This document shows, piece by piece, positions 7,332 through 14,762 of a stretch of 14,789 nucleotides of DNA. The notes under the pieces are model-generated. The model searched no databases. It was given only the letters and a program-made list of their open reading frames with translations, and had not been told where the DNA came from. The stretch covers positions 1 to 14,789 of the forward strand of contig JAGZQF010000037.1 of the NCBI GenBank assembly GCA_018382295.1. The letters are read 5' to 3'. The position numbers and the translations under genes are program-made. Origin of the DNA: Collinsella sp. Its GTDB lineage: Bacteria; Actinomycetota; Coriobacteriia; Coriobacteriales; Coriobacteriaceae. The stretch's first letter is position 1. Every line of letters starts with the position of its first letter.

Positions 7332-10300
7332 GCGCCTCACCGCACCCCTGCGCCTTGGCGTTCATGATGAGCATCTGAAGACGGTTCTCCACGTTGGCGA
7401 AGCTCACGTCGGGATCGTAGTCGAGCGGCAGGAACTGCGCCGTGGGATACTGCTCCTTGAGCGCATGGATGAGCCCGCGCCCCACGACATGGTTGGGCAG
7501 ACACCCGAACGGCTGCAGGATCACGAAGTTGCGGCAGCCGCGCTTGGCGTGCTCGAGAATCTCCGCCGGAATCAGCACGCCCTCGCCCGCATCGAACGTA
7601 TGGTGCAGGATCTTATCGCTCGCGCGCACGAGCTCGGGCATGCGCGTCGGCGGCTCGTAGAGCGGGCTCGCCGCGCCCAGGCGGTCGCAACGGTCGTGCG
7701 CGAGCTCGAACAGGTTGTCCGCCGTGGCGTACCAGGCCTTTTCGGGCAGCGACAGGTCGACGTGGAACTCGCGCGACTGCGCATGCTTGTAGAAATAGGT
7801 CTTGCGGATCACGTCGGTCATGCGCGCCTCGATGACCTCGAGCCCGTTGTCCTCGAGGTAGCGCTCGATCTCGTGGTTGGCGCCGAGATGGAAATTGAGC
7901 AGGTACTCGCCCACGATGAGAACGGTCGGATGCGGGTTCGAGCGGTCGTACGGAACGGCGTCCATGATCGCAAGCGCGCGTTTGAAGCCCGTCGCCTGGC
8001 CTCTCAGCCCGGAGCGCTCCATGCCCTCGATAACCTCATCGAGCGCGCGGTCGAACGCAGCGTCCGCCGCGCCCTTCTCGAGCTCGTAGGGACGGATGCG
8101 CCTAAGCATGGCCTCGAGGGCATCGATCATGGGAAGACCGTAGGCGATCTGGATGCTCGGGCCAAGGCCGAGCTTGAAGCCCGGATGCGCATTGTGGGCA
8201 TCGACGTCGTCGTTGGTGAGCACCGGGACATAGTCGTATCCCGCGTCGTCGAGCGCGCGGCGCAGCAGGGGCATGTAGTGCGTCAGGCGGCAGTCGCCGA
8301 TATACTTGCCAGTCACCACGGCGACGTCGTGCGGGTCGTACTTACCGCTCTCGAGTGCCGCGAGCGCCTCGCCGATCACGATTTGCGCGGGGAAGCAGAT
8401 GTCGTTGTGCACATAGCGTTTGCCCAGGCGGATGGCATCCTCGCGCCCGATATCAAGGGCCTCGGCGCGCACGCCCTGATTGCGCATCGCCGCGGTCATG
8501 AGCCTGCAGAACGCATGGGAGGTGTTGGGGACCAGCGCGATCTTGTCGTGCCGGTCGCGCTTGGTGTACTTGACCTTATACGGGTCGTCGAGCGGATGGA
8601 CCGCGTGCACCCGGGCGCCCTCGGCACGCTCCTCCGCGCGACGACGGTTGACCGACTCGATAAACGAACGCACGCGAATGCCCATGGGACCGGCGACGTC
8701 GCTCTCATCGAGCTTGATCATCATCGGAACCTTAGAGCCCATCTCGCCCATCATGCGCGCGATCTCGTCGGTGAGATACGCATCGTGGCCGCAGCCGAAG
8801 CTGCCCATCTGCACGAGCTCGAGCTCGGGCGTCGATGCGACGATGACCGCGCACGACAGCATGCGCGCATGGTAGTTGTTCACGATGTCGATGCGGCTGT
8901 TGGAAAGATCGACGTTGCAGACCCCCGGCACCGCATCGGGCGTCAGCACGGGGATGCCGCGCTCAGAGAAGAGCTTGGGCAGCCCGTGGTTGACCAGCGG
9001 GTCGTTGTGGTACGGGCGCGATGCGATCACCACCGCGTAGCCGCCGTCCTCGCGCACGTTCTCGAGCACCTGCCTGCCGCGCAGTTGCAGCTGGTTCTCA
9101 AACGTCTGCTGCGCGCGGTCCGCCTGCTCGGTCGCCTTGGCAACCAGGTCGGCATCGATATCGAAGGTCTCCTTGCACCACGCCTTGAGCTGGCGGTTTC
9201 GGTCGCCCTCGTCGTACCAGTGGAACAGCGGCGTATCGAACGGAACGCCGAAACGCTCCTCCGGGTTATCGGAATTGCGCATCACGTAGGGGTATCCCTT
9301 TACGACGGCGCACATCCACTCGCTGGTAGAGGCGGTGTTTTCGGTGGGCACCGTCGTGATGATGGGCATGAAGATGCGGTCGACGCCGGCGTCGACGAGA
9401 TTGCGGATGTGCCCGTGGACGAGCTTGGCCGGGAAGCACACGGTGTCGGATGTGACGTGCGCCAGACCGCGCTCGTACATCGCCTTGGTGCTGCGTCCCG
9501 AGACGCGCACCTTAAAGCCGAGCGTGCTGAAGAACGTCGACCAGAACGGCATGGTGTCCCAGAACTCGAGCACACGGGGAATGCCGATCGTGACATCGCG
9601 CCCCCCGCAGACGGGAACCGTGGGGTACGACTCGAACAGCAGCTTCTCGCGGTCGACAAAGAGATTGGGGGCAGCCGCGGTCCGGTCGCGCCCCGTGCCG
9701 GGTGCCTGTGCCTCGCAAGCACCCTGCGGACGCAGCTCCTCCGCCGCGGGAACCTCGCGCACGAGCTCATCCCATGAGATGGCGCCGCCGCGCGGGCAGC
9801 GATTGCCCGTGACGTAAAGCGAGCCGTCGCCAAATGCCACGACCGCGCGCTGGCAGCGGTTGTTGCACCGACGGCAGGTAACGCCGCCGAACTCGCGATG
9901 CTCGAAGCGCTCCACGGCATCGAGCCCGATAAACGACGTGCCGGCGTCGCCCTTGCGGCATTTCTCGCGCGCGAGCAGGGCGATACCGATAGCGCCCATC
10001 AGCCCCGGGTGAGGCGCACGCGTGACGGGTTTGCCCAGATACTGCTCGAATGCGCGCAGCACCGCGTCGTTTCGGAACGTGCCGCCCTGGACGACGACTT
10101 TGTCGCCCAGACGGTTGAGATTTGAAACGCGAATGACCTTGGTGAACACGTTCTCGATAATCGAACGGCAGAGACCGGCCATGATGTCGCCCGGACCCTT
10201 ACCGCGCCGCTGCTCGGAAACGACGCTGCTGTTCATGAACACCGTGCAGCGGCTGCCGAGAACGGCGGGGGCTTTGGACGAAAATGCCTCGGTCGCGATA

Positions 10301-11754
10301 TCCTCAACGGCTATTCCGAGGTTTTTGGCAAAACCCTCGAGGAACGAGCCGCAGCCCGCAGAGCACGCCTCGTTGACGACGATATCGGTCAGCACGCCGT
10401 GGTTGAGCCAGATGGCCTTCATATCCTGTCCGCCGATGTCGAGCACGAAGGTCGCATCGGGAACGCATGCGCACGCGGCGCGGGCGTGCGCGACCGTCTC
10501 GACCGTATGGTAGTCGGCGTGGAACGCGCGCGCGAAAAGCTCCTCGCCGTATCCCGTGGTGCCCACGGCATCGATCGCAAGCGTGACTCCCGCTGTCTCC
10601 CAGCGGTTCTTCAAGCTGACAAGACCCTGTTGGGCGACGTCGAGCGGTCTGCCGTTATTAGACGCGTAGAACGAATCGACAAGCTCGCCCGCCTCATCGA
10701 CCAGGGCGAACTTGGTCGTCGTGCTCCCCGAATCGATACCGAGCGCCACACGCACCGTCTCTCCGGGCGCATACGCATCCGGACCCTTTGCCGGCGTCTC
10801 TTTGCCATGGCGTGCCATAAAATCCGCCTGCTCGGCAGGTGTGGCAAAAAAGGGCTGGGCAAGACGTCCCTCCCCGCTTGCGGGCGCGACCGTCTCGAGC
10901 TTATCCAGCCGGACAAAAGCGTCGGGAAGGTCGATCGGTTGGGACGATGCGAACATGTCGGTCAGCGACAGGGCGGCACCGCGCGCGACCATGATCTGCG
11001 GATCGCGCGGGACGATAACCTGATCGTCCGATAGATTCAGTTGCTCCCGGAACACGCGGACCAGCGTGGGGTTGTAGGCGAGCGTACCGCCCTCGAAGAT
11101 TACCGGCGGCTCGATGTCGATACCCTGGGCCAGACCGCCGATCGTTTGGCGGGCGACCGCGTGAAGCGCCGAAAGCGCCAGGTCGGTGGTAGGAATGCCC
11201 TCGTTGAGCAGCGGCTGGATATCGGTCTTTGCGTACACGCCGCAGCGGCCCGAGACCTCGTGGACGGTCGTTCCCCGGCTTGCGAGCTGCTCGAACTCGC
11301 CCGATTCGGTGCCGACCCCCATGAGCTTTGCCATCTCGTCGATAAATGCACCGGTACCGCCTGCGCACGAGCCGTTCATGCGCATGTCGGCAACCTCGAT
11401 GTCTCCCTTATCGTTGGTGCGGAAGAAGATCATCTTGGCGTCTTGGCCGCCCAGCTCGATGGCGCAGCGCGTCTGCGGATAGAACCTGCTGATCGCGAGC
11501 GCGTTGGCGACCACCTCCTGAACGTACGAGGCGCCCAGCGCGGTCGCGATATCGCGCGCACCCGAGCCGGTCACCGCAACGCGCAGCGACTCATGGGGAA
11601 AGCGCTCGGCGAGCTCGCCGAGCATGGCGCGCACGCTCGCTGTCTGACACGCCCCGTGGCGGCGATATCCCCACCACGCCTCGGTCATATCCTCGTGCAT
11701 CGCGTAAACTTTGGTCGTCGTCGACCCTACGTCCAGTCCTACTAGCAACGCCAT
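7315..11754 (-). CDS. Double CoA-dehydratase activase fused to 2-hydroxyacyl-CoA dehydratase-like domains
   Basis: A 1479-residue protein of the BcrAD/BadFG/HgdC plus DUF2229 type. Residues 1-265 and 335-600 are two ASKHA ATPase domains, each with the phosphate loop (GLDVGSTTTK 6-15, GIDSGSTTTK 339-348), GGQD (102-105, 441-444) and the two Cys that ligate the bridging 4Fe-4S cluster in HgdC (Cys130/Cys171 and Cys464/Cys503). Residues 627-653 carry a Cys cluster (Cys627, 630, 634, 653) that may bind another metal. From about 705 the protein resembles DUF2229 and dehydratase-subunit sequences (VCFPAK, DICFPAQ, FGCLPNH) with conserved cysteines. Family members use ATP to drive low-potential electron transfer for radical dehydration of 2-hydroxyacyl-CoA, but this fused form is functionally uncharacterised. 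Start ATG 11754 has GGAG four bases upstream. The gene is coupled to tetR. No separate HgdA/HgdB, CoA-transferase or electron-transfer gene is in the window, so the substrate is unknown. Confidence 0.9.
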   Translation of the reverse strand: MALLVGLDVGSTTTKVYAMHEDMTEAWWGYRRHGACQTASVRAMLGELAERFPHESLRVAVTGSGARDIATALGASYVQEVVANALAISRFYPQTRCAIELGGQDAKMIFFRTNDKGDIEVADMRMNGSCAGGTGAFIDEMAKLMGVGTESGEFEQLASRGTTVHEVSGRCGVYAKTDIQPLLNEGIPTTDLALSALHAVARQTIGGLAQGIDIEPPVIFEGGTLAYNPTLVRVFREQLNLSDDQVIVPRDPQIMVARGAALSLTDMFASSQPIDLPDAFVRLDKLETVAPASGEGRLAQPFFATPAEQADFMARHGKETPAKGPDAYAPGETVRVALGIDSGSTTTKFALVDEAGELVDSFYASNNGRPLDVAQQGLVSLKNRWETAGVTLAIDAVGTTGYGEELFARAFHADYHTVETVAHARAACACVPDATFVLDIGGQDMKAIWLNHGVLTDIVVNEACSAGCGSFLEGFAKNLGIAVEDIATEAFSSKAPAVLGSRCTVFMNSSVVSEQRRGKGPGDIMAGLCRSIIENVFTKVIRVSNLNRLGDKVVVQGGTFRNDAVLRAFEQYLGKPVTRAPHPGLMGAIGIALLAREKCRKGDAGTSFIGLDAVERFEHREFGGVTCRRCNNRCQRAVVAFGDGSLYVTGNRCPRGGAISWDELVREVPAAEELRPQGACEAQAPGTGRDRTAAAPNLFVDREKLLFESYPTVPVCGGRDVTIGIPRVLEFWDTMPFWSTFFSTLGFKVRVSGRSTKAMYERGLAHVTSDTVCFPAKLVHGHIRNLVDAGVDRIFMPIITTVPTENTASTSEWMCAVVKGYPYVMRNSDNPEERFGVPFDTPLFHWYDEGDRNRQLKAWCKETFDIDADLVAKATEQADRAQQTFENQLQLRGRQVLENVREDGGYAVVIASRPYHNDPLVNHGLPKLFSERGIPVLTPDAVPGVCNVDLSNSRIDIVNNYHARMLSCAVIVASTPELELVQMGSFGCGHDAYLTDEIARMMGEMGSKVPMMIKLDESDVAGPMGIRVRSFIESVNRRRAEERAEGARVHAVHPLDDPYKVKYTKRDRHDKIALVPNTSHAFCRLMTAAMRNQGVRAEALDIGREDAIRLGKRYVHNDICFPAQIVIGEALAALESGKYDPHDVAVVTGKYIGDCRLTHYMPLLRRALDDAGYDYVPVLTNDDVDAHNAHPGFKLGLGPSIQIAYGLPMIDALEAMLRRIRPYELEKGAADAAFDRALDEVIEGMERSGLRGQATGFKRALAIMDAVPYDRSNPHPTVLIVGEYLLNFHLGANHEIERYLEDNGLEVIEARMTDVIRKTYFYKHAQSREFHVDLSLPEKAWYATADNLFELAHDRCDRLGAASPLYEPPTRMPELVRASDKILHHTFDAGEGVLIPAEILEHAKRGCRNFVILQPFGCLPNHVVGRGLIHALKEQYPTAQFLPLDYDPDVSFANVENRLQMLIMNAKAQGCGEAHGETA

Positions 11755-11786
11755 AATGCTCCGTCTCTCGCATTTTTCCCGCTAGA

Positions 11787-11792
11787 GATATA
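11787..11792 (-). promoter_or_regulatory. Possible -10 of the activase-tetR promoter
   Basis: On the minus strand TATATC lies 32 bases before the activase start codon. No good -35 is evident at the proper distance; the place where it would fall is covered by the palindrome at 11804-11824. Confidence 0.4.
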
Positions 11793-11803
11793 CCACTCTA
11801 CGT

Positions 11804-11824
11804 AATACAACAGACTGTTGTATT
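11804..11824. promoter_or_regulatory. Perfect 21-bp palindrome, candidate TetR operator
   Basis: Arms AATACAACAG (11804-11813) and CTGTTGTATT (11815-11824) surround a single A. The site sits 50 bases before the activase start, at the expected -35 position, and just after the terminator of the preceding gene. Size, symmetry and location are those of a TetR-family operator, and the only regulator in the transcription unit is the TetR protein at 6642-7331. Binding is inferred, not seen. Confidence 0.7.
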
Positions 11825-11835
11825 TAAACTCCGTA

Positions 11836-11870
11836 TAAAAAGCGGCTGCCGAAACGCTTCAGCAGCCGCC
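11836..11870 (-). terminator. Intrinsic terminator before the activase operon
   Basis: On the minus strand a perfect 8-bp GC stem (GCGGCTGC/GCAGCCGC, plus positions 11842-11849 and 11862-11869) is followed by TTTTTATAC. This is a canonical rho-independent terminator. It should end transcripts from the DUF2798 gene, whose stop is about 165 bases upstream, leaving a long 3' untranslated stretch. Confidence 0.85.
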
Positions 11871-11965
11871 GAATGCACCAACAGATTGTTCTGCGCGCTA
11901 GCACGTCGGGCAACGGAGCAGCACGGGCCCTCCGGTCATGCGCACCGCTCACGACCGCGATGTCG

Positions 11966-12052
11966 CCGAGAGAGCTATCCACGCTTAGGGCTCCAACCAA
12001 GCAAGTCGCCCGCGCTCAGCAGATCCCCAAGCGAGCTACTCGCACTCAGGAG
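11966..12052 (-). repeat. Three imperfect ~30-base tandem repeats
   Basis: Units of about 26 bases at 11966-11991, 11997-12022 and 12027-12052 share the pattern CCRAG...GCTCAG/GCTTAG and recur every 30-31 bases; the last two match at roughly 19 of 26 positions. The last unit overlaps the final codons and stop of the DUF2798 gene (12036-12584); the others lie in its 3' untranslated region. Between 11871 and 11965 I see no gene. Confidence 0.5.
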
Positions 12053-12584
12053 CCATAGCCTGCTCCAAGAGCTCGGCATGCTCCTCCTCGAAAACCGTCC
12101 CCACAGGGAAGGCGCGACGGAAGACGAAGTGGGAAATCGGACCGGCTACCAAAAGGTTCCACGGCAGCGCCATCACAAAATTATGCGGGATGTTGATCAT
12201 CCAGATCGCGGGCACGGAATACAGGTTCGCAAGGATGCCGCCGGGCATGTGCGTCAGACCCTCGCAGGCACCGTACAGCGACATGATGATGACCATGGGA
12301 ACGACCATGCAGGAGCTGACGGCGAGCGTCATGGCAAGCGGCGAGCTCTTGCCCGGAGTGACCAAGTACTTAAAGGCGAAACCCTTGGCAAGCGGGCTGG
12401 CGACGAACCGGTCGCAGCACACGGCAAAGATATAGGCAACGGGGAAGCCGAGCCACGCAGCGGCAACGACCTCGCCGTTGATGGCCCCGTGCTGCAGGGC
12501 AACGTTGTAGATGCTCATCCAGAGCACCATGCAAAAGCACATGATAAAGGTGAACAGCAGGCTCTCTCGTTTGTTGATAGGCAT
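12036..12584 (-). CDS. DUF2798-type small integral membrane protein
   Basis: A 182-residue protein with four predicted membrane helices, at about 9-29 (LLFTFIMCFCMVLWMSIYNV), 38-58 (VVAAAWLGFPVAYIFAVCC), 80-105 (LAMTLAVSSCMVVPMVIIMSL) and 123-150 (the last hairpin-like, with PWNLLVAGPISHFVFRR). The acidic tail is cytosolic. The spacing resembles the DUF2798 family, whose function is unknown. ATG 12584 is chosen because MPINKRESLLFTF is the typical N-terminus; an AAAGGA about eleven bases upstream is a slightly distant ribosome site. The frame stays open upstream to 12644 but runs into a terminator hairpin. The gene is flanked by terminators on both sides, so it is probably expressed alone or through an attenuator in its leader. 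Confidence 0.75.
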   Translation of the reverse strand: MPINKRESLLFTFIMCFCMVLWMSIYNVALQHGAINGEVVAAAWLGFPVAYIFAVCCDRFVASPLAKGFAFKYLVTPGKSSPLAMTLAVSSCMVVPMVIIMSLYGACEGLTHMPGGILANLYSVPAIWMINIPHNFVMALPWNLLVAGPISHFVFRRAFPVGTVFEEEHAELLEQAMAPECE

Positions 12585-12627
12585 GAAGGGCGAAATCCTT
12601 TCTGTGTTACGCCGCAATACCACGCAA

Positions 12628-12679
12628 CAAAAACGGGCGGGCAAGATGGAGTTATTGGGACTTCATCTCGCCCGCCCGT
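12628..12679 (-). terminator. Intrinsic terminator just upstream of the DUF2798 gene
   Basis: On the minus strand a stem of ten perfect pairs (ACGGGCGGGC/GCCCGCCCGT, plus 12633-12642 and 12670-12679) plus five more (AGATG/CATCT, 12644-12648 and 12664-12668) is followed by TTTTTGTT. It ends about 45 bases before the DUF2798 start codon. It either terminates thrE transcripts or acts as an attenuator in the DUF2798 leader. Confidence 0.85.
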
Positions 12680-12794
12680 GGTACGTGCGTCTGCGACTAC
12701 TTATGTGGTGAAACCAGCCTAGCATGAAAGGCCTGCGCTTCGTAAGCGTTGAGTTTATGAAGATGCAGGGCACCTATAATCCCCCGACCCCATA
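12680..12794 (-). other. Structured intergenic stretch, possible leader RNA
   Basis: No gene is seen here. Several short complementary segments are nested: TGGT/ACCA (12706-12709, 12713-12716), GCCT/AGGC (12717-12720, 12729-12732), CGCTT/AAGCG (12736-12740, 12744-12748), CCTGC/GCAGG (12732-12736, 12765-12769) and GGTG/CACC (12707-12710, 12771-12774). Placed directly before a terminator and start codon, it could be an aptamer-like leader, but it matches no riboswitch class I can recognise. Confidence 0.35.
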
Positions 12795-12861
12795 AGTTGC
12801 GGTGGAATACGGACTGTTTTGACCCTTTAAGCAACAATTCAGTCCCTATTTCACCGCAACT
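12795..12861. repeat. Long imperfect palindrome (REP-like intergenic repeat)
   Basis: Arms at 12795-12816 and 12840-12861 (22 bases each, beginning AGTTGCGGTG) are complementary at 20 of 22 positions around a 23-base loop. Long arms, two mismatches, no T-tract and an intergenic location suggest a dispersed palindromic repeat rather than a terminator. Confidence 0.7.
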
Positions 12862-12864
12862 CAT

Positions 12865-12897
12865 TTGGTGCAAAGTAACCTGTCCCCCTTGCACCAA
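12865..12897. repeat. Short palindrome abutting the thrE stop codon
   Basis: TTGGTGCAA (12865-12873) and TTGCACCAA (12889-12897) form a perfect 9-bp inverted repeat around a 15-base centre containing CCTGTCCCCC. It starts immediately after the thrE stop and lies three bases from the larger palindrome. The TGTCCCC core recurs at the right end of the window. Confidence 0.65.
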
Positions 12898-14466
12898 TTA
12901 GCTGGTATGGCGCCAGCGAGGGTCGGTGAGGGTTCTCGCCACGCCCAAGCCAACGGGCAGAAACGCCACGATGAGCACTGCGCGCACAAACCAGCCGAGC
13001 ATGTTGACCGTGTCGAAGGTGCACATGTAATACATAGAGCGATAGAGATACAGACCGGGCACCATAATGACAATCGAAGGCACCGTGAGGGCGATGCGCG
13101 GGTAGGTGAGCTTGACTTCGGCCAAGCTTGCCAGCAGACCCGATACCAGCGCGCCGATAAACGCTGCTGCCTCGGGAGGCATTCCCGTGCTGAGGCCCAG
13201 GAAGGGAATCATCGTCGGCGCATCGACAAGGGTCAGACGCAGGGTATTGGACACGGCGCCGATCAACCCAGCTGCCGCGGCCATCTTTACCGGGCTGTTG
13301 AACATCACCGAGAAGCCGAATACGCCAACGAAGCTCATCACCACGCGCAGGAGCGTAAGGGCAAGCGGCGAAAGGCCCAGTGGGGCAAAGTCGTCCGGCG
13401 CCAGGCCAACACACTCGGCAACCATCCAACCTACGAGGGTCGCCATCACAATAATCGATACGGCATATGAAAGGCGCTCGATACCGCTTCGCATGTCGAG
13501 CTTAGCGATGTCGAGGCCTGCCGTAATGAGTGGAAAGCCGGGAATCACAAAGAGCATGGCGCCGATATAGCCTTCTTGGTGCGACATTGCCCCCGGTATG
13601 ACCTGGCCAAGGCCGAGCAATGCCAGCAGATACGAAACGCAAGCGAGCGCAACGCCGGTCGTCAGCGCGCTGAACTGACCAAGGCCTTGCTTGAGAATAT
13701 GGGAGCGGGCAAAGTTGCCGACACCCGCGCCCACGAACGCGCAGGCCATCTCGATAGGGCCGCCGCCGAGCAAAAAAACGAAGGCGCCACAGGCGCAGGC
13801 CGCCGCAAGGCCCTGTTGCCAAGGCGCGTAATCAGGTTTTGAACTCTCAACGGTCTTGAGCATCTCGTGATACTCGTGCACCGTGAAGCGACGACCATAG
13901 GTCTCGATTTCCTTGAGGAAACTCTCCATCATCCAAATGCGATGGGTATTGACGCCCGTTGTGGGCAAGCTGACGACCTCATTAAAGCAGTGACCATCTT
14001 CGATGCAGGTGCACTCAAACGACAGAAGACTTAAGTCAACGTGGATGGTGACACCGAGTACGGCGGCAACACGATTCATGGTATCGCGCACGCGCCAGGC
14101 ACCCGTTCCGCTTGCCAGCATAAGCATGCCGGTGCGGCAGATGATGGATGATTTATCGGTGAGCGGCGCATCGACGGCAAGCTCATCGCCTGCCGTCACG
14201 ATCTGGTGCCAGTCAGTTTTCATATGGAGCGCGCCGGCACGAACGCCGTGGTGCATGGGGGCTCTCGAAAGCAGCGAGTTAAGGCGCGAAGGCTGTGAGG
14301 GCTCCGCCGATTCGCCCTCGTCCTCGTCGGGCTCTTCATCGACCAGATCAAAGGAATCAAGCGGCGCTGGCTCGCGACGGTCGATCAGCTCCTCGTCCTC
14401 ATCATCAAAGTAGTTGAACTGATCGAGCATGTCCTCTTCGATTGCGCGCTCGCTCGCGTCGTCCAT
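12898..14466 (-). CDS. thrE: ThrE-family threonine/serine exporter (fused ThrE and ThrE_2 domains)
   Basis: A 522-residue inner-membrane protein. The first 70 residues are a very acidic, hydrophilic cytosolic extension. A soluble domain (about 80-210) precedes the first membrane domain, which carries the family signature near VIPGFPLITAGLDIAKLDMR (307-326) and SGIERLSYA (327-335). The second membrane half (about 365-510) has the ThrE_2-like motif VPSIVIMVPGLYLYR (462-476). About ten hydrophobic helices are visible in total. In Corynebacterium glutamicum, ThrE exports threonine and serine using the proton-motive force; many relatives have unconfirmed substrates. Some bacteria split the two halves between genes, but here they are fused. 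ATG 14466 follows GGGAG about nine bases upstream. It is monocistronic by context, with repeats and a terminator downstream. Confidence 0.88.
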   Translation of the reverse strand: MDDASERAIEEDMLDQFNYFDDEDEELIDRREPAPLDSFDLVDEEPDEDEGESAEPSQPSRLNSLLSRAPMHHGVRAGALHMKTDWHQIVTAGDELAVDAPLTDKSSIICRTGMLMLASGTGAWRVRDTMNRVAAVLGVTIHVDLSLLSFECTCIEDGHCFNEVVSLPTTGVNTHRIWMMESFLKEIETYGRRFTVHEYHEMLKTVESSKPDYAPWQQGLAAACACGAFVFLLGGGPIEMACAFVGAGVGNFARSHILKQGLGQFSALTTGVALACVSYLLALLGLGQVIPGAMSHQEGYIGAMLFVIPGFPLITAGLDIAKLDMRSGIERLSYAVSIIVMATLVGWMVAECVGLAPDDFAPLGLSPLALTLLRVVMSFVGVFGFSVMFNSPVKMAAAAGLIGAVSNTLRLTLVDAPTMIPFLGLSTGMPPEAAAFIGALVSGLLASLAEVKLTYPRIALTVPSIVIMVPGLYLYRSMYYMCTFDTVNMLGWFVRAVLIVAFLPVGLGVARTLTDPRWRHTS

Positions 14467-14526
14467 CCCGGTGCTCCCTTCCTATCGACTAACCCCCATC
14501 CTAGACAGCGACGGCTAAAGGAAACA

Positions 14527-14569
14527 TAAAAGAGACGGCTGTCATGCGAACCATGCGCGCAATAGCCGT
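14527..14569 (-). terminator. Possible terminator or hairpin upstream of thrE
   Basis: On the minus strand ACGGCT (14569-14564) pairs with AGCCGT (14540-14535), extended by a G-U and an A-U pair and by an inner TGCG/CGCA stem. It is followed by CTCTTTTATGTTT. It could end a transcript arriving from the right before thrE begins. Confidence 0.4.
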
Positions 14570-14578
14570 GGGCAGTCG

Positions 14579-14664
14579 TTTAAGAACGTCCCCAATGACT
14601 ACCAGTAACTCGACAAGGACTGTCCCCAAGTGCCAGCAGAAAAGGAACGTCCCTAAGTGCCAAC
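14579..14664. repeat. Three copies of a GTCCC-containing repeat
   Basis: AAGGACTGTCCCCAAGTGCC (14615-14634) and AAGGAACGTCCCTAAGTGCC (14642-14661) are direct repeats 27 bases apart, matching at 19 of 23 positions over the full unit. A third, more diverged copy (AAGAACGTCCCCAATG) starts at 14582. There is no coding sequence in the stretch, which resembles the repeat at 12865-12897. Confidence 0.6.
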
Positions 14665-14720
14665 CAGGGCAACACCGCAGATAGAGGACGGACAGACACT
14701 ATGACCCAATCCGAGGGCAC

Positions 14721-14762
14721 TAAAAAGACAGGAGCCCCCGCTCGTGACCGCGGGTCGGGGCT
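14721..14762 (-). terminator. Intrinsic terminator of a minus-strand gene beyond the right edge
   Basis: On the minus strand AGCCCC (14762-14757) pairs with GGGGCT (14738-14733), with an inner CGC/GCG, and is followed by CCTGTCTTTTTAG. The gene it serves lies outside the window. The rest of 14467-14789 holds the thrE upstream region and the repeats, with no convincing gene. Confidence 0.65.

Noticed and set aside
7198..9777. 859-codon plus-strand open frame opposite the activase
   Set aside because: Mirror frame of a conserved gene; Arg/His/Val-rich translation without domains or a ribosome site.
11966..12052. Possible CRISPR array from the 30-base periodicity
   Set aside because: Units are diverged and nearly contiguous, with only 4-5 bases between them, one overlaps coding sequence, and no cas genes are present.
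12640..12700. T-box-like TACCACGG next to the terminator before the DUF2798 gene
   Set aside because: The UGGN element that pairs with the tRNA acceptor end is absent (CACG instead), and no specifier loop was seen.
12700..12780. tRNA-like ending CACCA on the minus strand
   Set aside because: No seven-base acceptor stem, no T-loop or anticodon arm in the correct positions.
12746..12780. Plus-strand promoter with perfect TATAAT at 12775-12780
   Set aside because: The nearest TTGA-like -35 is 20 bases away and there is no plus-strand gene downstream; probably chance in an AT-richer stretch.
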